A DNA stretch of 64,000 bases from Sphingomonas hengshuiensis (lineage in GTDB: Bacteria > Pseudomonadota > Alphaproteobacteria > Sphingomonadales > Sphingomonadaceae), in contig NZ_CP010836.1 in assembly GCF_000935025.1 (NCBI RefSeq), positions 2,852,001 to 2,916,000 on the forward strand, written 5' to 3'. The notes under the pieces were generated by a model. The model saw only the letters and a list, made by a program, of their open reading frames with translations. It was not told the DNA's origin and ran no database searches. Below, in pieces: positions 61,580-64,000 of the stretch (the stretch's first letter is position 1; each line of letters begins with the position of its first letter). The translations under genes were made by a program, and so were the position numbers.

Positions 61580-61927
61580 CATCCCTCCCCCGCCCTCGAT
61601 CTCTCCTTCGCCGCCCTGTCCGATGCGACGCGGCGGGGGATCATTGATCAGCTTGGGCGGGGCGATGCCTCGATCACCGTGCTGGCCGACCGGTTTCAGA
61701 TGACGCTGACCGGCATGAAGAAGCATGTTCAGGTGCTGGAGCGCGCGGGGCTCGTCGTCACGCAGAAGGTCGGGCGGGTGCGGACCTGCACGCTGGGCAC
61801 GCGCGGCCTCGCGGCGGAGGCGGCGTGGATCGAGGCGCATCGGCGGCTGTTCGAGGACCGCTTTAGCGCATTGGATGAAATTCTGGACGAACTGAAACAG
61901 GAGGAACAGGATGACTCAGCAAGGTGA
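61571..61927 (+). CDS. ArsR-family transcriptional regulator
   Basis: 118 residues. Winged HTH: LSFAALSDATRRGIIDQLGRGDASITVLADRFQMTLTGMKKHVQVLERAGLVVTQKVGRVRTCTL. No Cys metal site, so it belongs to the ArsR branch paired with AHSA1-type proteins. Stops inside the next gene (17-base overlap), so the two are co-translated. Confidence 0.94.
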   Translation: MVQHPSPALDLSFAALSDATRRGIIDQLGRGDASITVLADRFQMTLTGMKKHVQVLERAGLVVTQKVGRVRTCTLGTRGLAAEAAWIEAHRRLFEDRFSALDEILDELKQEEQDDSAR

Positions 61928-62414
61928 CACTGCAGCGGCCACGCCCAACCGCACCTCGGTCGAGCGCAGGGGGACTCGCGAACTGGTCGTGACGCGGGTC
62001 TTCGATGCCCCGCCTGCGCTCGTGTACCGGGCGTGGAGCGAGTCCGACCTGTTCCGGCGCTGGTGGATGCCGCGATCGGCGGTGGGCGTGTCGCTCGTGG
62101 CGTGCGACCTCGACATGCGTACCGGCGGCAAATACCGGCTGGAATTCAGCGCGGGCGGGCCGGACACCATGGCCTTTTACGGCAAATATCTGGAGGTGGT
62201 GCCCAACGAGCGCATCGTCTGGACCAATGACGAGGGCGAGGAAGGCGCCGTCACCACCGTCACCTTTGCCGAGCAGGACGGCAAGACGCTGCTGACCTTC
62301 CACGAAGCCTATCCGACCGCCGAGGCGCTGGAGGAAGCGCTACAGGGATCGGCCGCCGCGCTGCCCGAACAGCTCGAGCAGCTCGACGAACTGCTCTCCG
62401 CCACCGACGCATGA
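61911..62414 (+). CDS. SRPBCC (AHSA1-like) domain protein
   Basis: 167 residues. START-like fold signature: RELVVTRVFDAPPALVYRAWSE, FRRWWMPRSAVG, and the helical C-terminus (LTFHEAYPTAEALEEALQGS). Binds hydrophobic ligands in a cavity; ligand unknown. Forms a coupled pair with the ArsR regulator, a very common pairing. Confidence 0.92.
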   Translation: MTQQGDTAAATPNRTSVERRGTRELVVTRVFDAPPALVYRAWSESDLFRRWWMPRSAVGVSLVACDLDMRTGGKYRLEFSAGGPDTMAFYGKYLEVVPNERIVWTNDEGEEGAVTTVTFAEQDGKTLLTFHEAYPTAEALEEALQGSAAALPEQLEQLDELLSATDA

Positions 62415-62446
62415 CGCCCGGCGCCTGCGGGAGGGTCCCGCAGGCG

Positions 62447-62770
62447 CTATCGCCAGTCGAACCCCAACGGCGCCTCGCGAAACGCGAACCGGTCGAGGTG
62501 GCGCGCCACCGCGCCCTTCAGCCCTTCGAGCTGTTCGTCGGACGACGCGTCGATCCGCACGTCCAGCCCCGTTTCGGCGACGTTGAACGTCACCACGGCG
62601 TCGCCGGGGAACGCCATGCCGCGCGCGTCCTTTGGGAAGATCACCGTGCCGTTTTCGGGGGTGAATTCCACCTGGAGGTTATGGCTCCAATGCTTGCACA
62701 GCTGCTGGAGATATTTGCTCGCGCTTTCGGTCGGCACCAGCGCCGACGCGCTTTTGGTCGTTACGGTCAT
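62447..62770 (-). CDS. DUF2218 domain protein
   Basis: 107 residues from ATG at 62770; sequence PTESASKYLQQLCKHWSHNLQVEF then ENGTVIFP and DASSDEQLEGLKGAVARHLDRFAFRE matches DUF2218. Some members accompany siderophore or iron genes; here it follows the PadR gene by 69 bases and is likely in its operon. Confidence 0.9.
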   Translation of the reverse strand: MTVTTKSASALVPTESASKYLQQLCKHWSHNLQVEFTPENGTVIFPKDARGMAFPGDAVVTFNVAETGLDVRIDASSDEQLEGLKGAVARHLDRFAFREAPLGFDWR

Positions 62771-62839
62771 TCTGTTTCCCTTCTCCCGCGGCGCCGGCGG
62801 TAAACCCAGCCGGCGCCGGAGCATTTCCAGACGCGGCAT

Positions 62840-63427
62840 TTACAGCCGCTCGATCTTCCGCGCCGCTTCGTCGAGGATCGCGGCGACTTCGTGGAGCGTG
62901 TCGGCCCCGACCTCGGGATCGCCCAGCCGCTCCTGGAGCACCGTGCGCAGATTGCCCATCGCGCGCCGGATCGGCCCGCCGCTGGTACGCGCCTGCTGGC
63001 TGCCCAGTTCCGCGAGCCGGGCGAACAGCGCGGCGACCACTGCGGCATTTTCGGCGAGGTGCGCGGTGCCCGCCTCGGTGATCGCGAACTGCTTCTTCGC
63101 GCCCTCGGTCCTGGTCTCGGCGATCAGGTCCATCTCGTCGAGCAGCGTCAGCGTCGGATAGACCACGCCGGGGCTGGGCGCATAGCCGCCGCCCGACCGT
63201 TCCTCGATCTCGCGGATCAGGTCGTATCCGTGGCGCGGCTGCTCGCCGATCAGCTTGAGCAGGAGGAGGCGCAGTTCGCCCCCGTCGAACATCCGCCGCC
63301 CGCGCGGACCGCCGCCGCCCTCGGGCCGACCCCAGCCGCCGCGACCGAAGCCGCCGCCAAAGCCGCGCGGTCCGGGACCGCATTCGCGCCGCTCGTGGCG
63401 GCCATGTTGGCGATGATGAAAACGCAT
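62840..63427 (-). CDS. PadR-family transcriptional regulator with Gly/Arg-rich N-terminus
   Basis: 195 residues. The first 45 residues are His/Gly/Arg-rich and low-complexity (HHRQHGRHERRE, GFGGGFGRGGWGRPEGGGG), the next 75 form the PadR winged helix (LRLLLLKLIGEQPRHGYDLIREIEERSGGGYAPSPGVVYPTLTLLDEM), followed by a helical dimerisation tail. Should regulate itself and DUF2218. The palindrome at 63461 sits in its upstream region. Confidence 0.92.
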   Translation of the reverse strand: MRFHHRQHGRHERRECGPGPRGFGGGFGRGGWGRPEGGGGPRGRRMFDGGELRLLLLKLIGEQPRHGYDLIREIEERSGGGYAPSPGVVYPTLTLLDEMDLIAETRTEGAKKQFAITEAGTAHLAENAAVVAALFARLAELGSQQARTSGGPIRRAMGNLRTVLQERLGDPEVGADTLHEVAAILDEAARKIERL

Positions 63428-63460
63428 TTGGTTTATTCCTGTCTGAGTCGTGATGGGTCT

Positions 63461-63472
63461 AAGATATATCTT
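63461..63472. promoter_or_regulatory. AT-rich palindrome AAGATATATCTT upstream of padR
   Basis: A perfect 12-bp palindrome 33 bases upstream of the padR start and 70 bases before rarA. The position and the AT-rich core suit a PadR operator, possibly acting on both divergent genes. Confidence 0.6.
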
Positions 63473-63541
63473 CGTGACGTTTGCACAAGCCCCCTATGGG
63501 CAACTTTTGTCACTTTCGCCCTCAGCCCCTATCTTGGCGCC

Positions 63542-64000
63542 ATGCCCGATCTCTTCGCCGCCCATGAACAGCCGACCGTCGCCGCCGATCCCCCCGCCGG
63601 CGCCCCCCTCGCCGATCGCCTCCGCCCGCGCCGGCTGGACGAGGTCGTCGGGCAGGAGCATCTGACCGGGCCGGAGGGCGCGATCGGGCGGATGGTCGCG
63701 GCGGGAAAGCTCAGCTCGATCATCCTGTGGGGCCCGCCCGGCACCGGCAAGACCACGATCGCCCGCCTGCTCGCGGACGCGGTCGGGCTGCGCTTCGTCG
63801 CGATCTCGGCGGTGTTCTCGGGCGTGGCGGACCTGAAGAAGGTCTTCGCCGAGGCGCGCGAGCACGCCCGGATCGGCCGCAAGACGCTGCTCTTCGTCGA
63901 CGAGATCCACCGCTTCAATCGCTCGCAACAGGACGGATTCCTGCCGTTCGTCGAGGACGGCACCGTCACGCTGGTCGGCGCGACGACCGAGAACCCGAGC
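63542..64000 (+). CDS. rarA: Replication-associated recombination protein RarA (partial)
   Basis: First 153 codons; the gene runs off the window. Starts MPDLFAAHEQ, then LADRLRPRRLDEVVGQEHL, Walker A GPPGTGKTTIARLLA (about 66-80), Walker B LLFVDEIHRFNRSQQD (about 118-133) and VGATTENPS, all characteristic of RarA/MgsA. AAA+ ATPase acting at stalled replication forks. The window edge, not a defect, truncates it. Confidence 0.96.
   Translation, partial: MPDLFAAHEQPTVAADPPAGAPLADRLRPRRLDEVVGQEHLTGPEGAIGRMVAAGKLSSIILWGPPGTGKTTIARLLADAVGLRFVAISAVFSGVADLKKVFAEAREHARIGRKTLLFVDEIHRFNRSQQDGFLPFVEDGTVTLVGATTENPS

Overview
The window is about 64 kb of high-GC DNA whose chromosomal genes and synteny style (accA-xerD, aroK-aroB, two lone Flp pilins, EmrAB-NodT efflux, radA-cvpA, many 4-bp ATGA/GTGA gene overlaps) suggest an alphaproteobacterium of the Sphingomonadaceae, probably Sphingomonas or a close relative. 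This assignment rests on protein character only, because no rRNA is present.

Bases 1-3213 are chromosome: tRNA uridine hydroxylase trhO, an asparaginase, a bile-acid/sodium-symporter-like transporter and tRNA-Gly(CCC). The 3' end of that tRNA is the left border of a 25.4-kb integrated mobilizable element (3196-28599). A P4-type integrase lies just inside the tRNA, and an exact 22-bp copy of the tRNA 3' end (28578-28599) marks the right border. The element carries a VapBC-type toxin-antitoxin pair. Next comes a Pycsar-type anti-phage operon: a tandem-domain nucleotide cyclase, an E2-like/Cys-rich protein and a cyclic-nucleotide-binding TIR effector. Divergent to it is an operon encoding a sigma-factor-like protein, an acidic small protein and an ImmA/IrrE metallopeptidase. 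Then follow an IS5-family element, an AlpA regulator, ArdC-type antirestriction, a nucleotidyltransferase-HEPN protein with an AAA partner, and the mobilization block: TraC/TraD-like proteins, a Ti/Q-type oriT and a TraA relaxase-helicase, with no type IV secretion genes. The right part holds two HEPN-motif/zinc-ribbon proteins, each hit by a different IS256-family element so cleanly that the ancestral reading frames can be rebuilt, plus a GHKL ATPase-nuclease and a TauD-like dioxygenase. Past the right att site a decayed second integrase and a RidA-like fragment show that another element once sat in tandem at the same tRNA.

From tRNA-Arg(CCT) (29791) onward the sequence is ordinary chromosome. 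It holds DUF1178/nitrilase/glutaredoxin/ComF, a methyltransferase, MutT, two Flp pilins, accA, xerD, a Sphingomonad-type TPR-like hypothetical and aroKB. A striking cruciform-forming repeat follows aroB. Further on are a TetR-controlled EmrAB-NodT efflux operon with two visible operator boxes, an M1 peptidase, a GGDEF protein, a KefB/C-like antiporter, an IscU-like scaffold and an IS110-family element with a frameshifted transposase. The window ends with cvpA, radA, an alginate-export-like porin, a GT4 glycosyltransferase, a siderophore-interacting protein/O-methyltransferase/AraC group, ArsR-AHSA1, PadR-DUF2218 and the start of rarA.

The most interesting part is the 5.8-10.99 kb segment. It reads as a three-gene Pycsar variant with an E2-like accessory, next to a divergent module that may act as a proteolysis-controlled sigma switch. 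That regulatory link is inference, not something the sequence proves.
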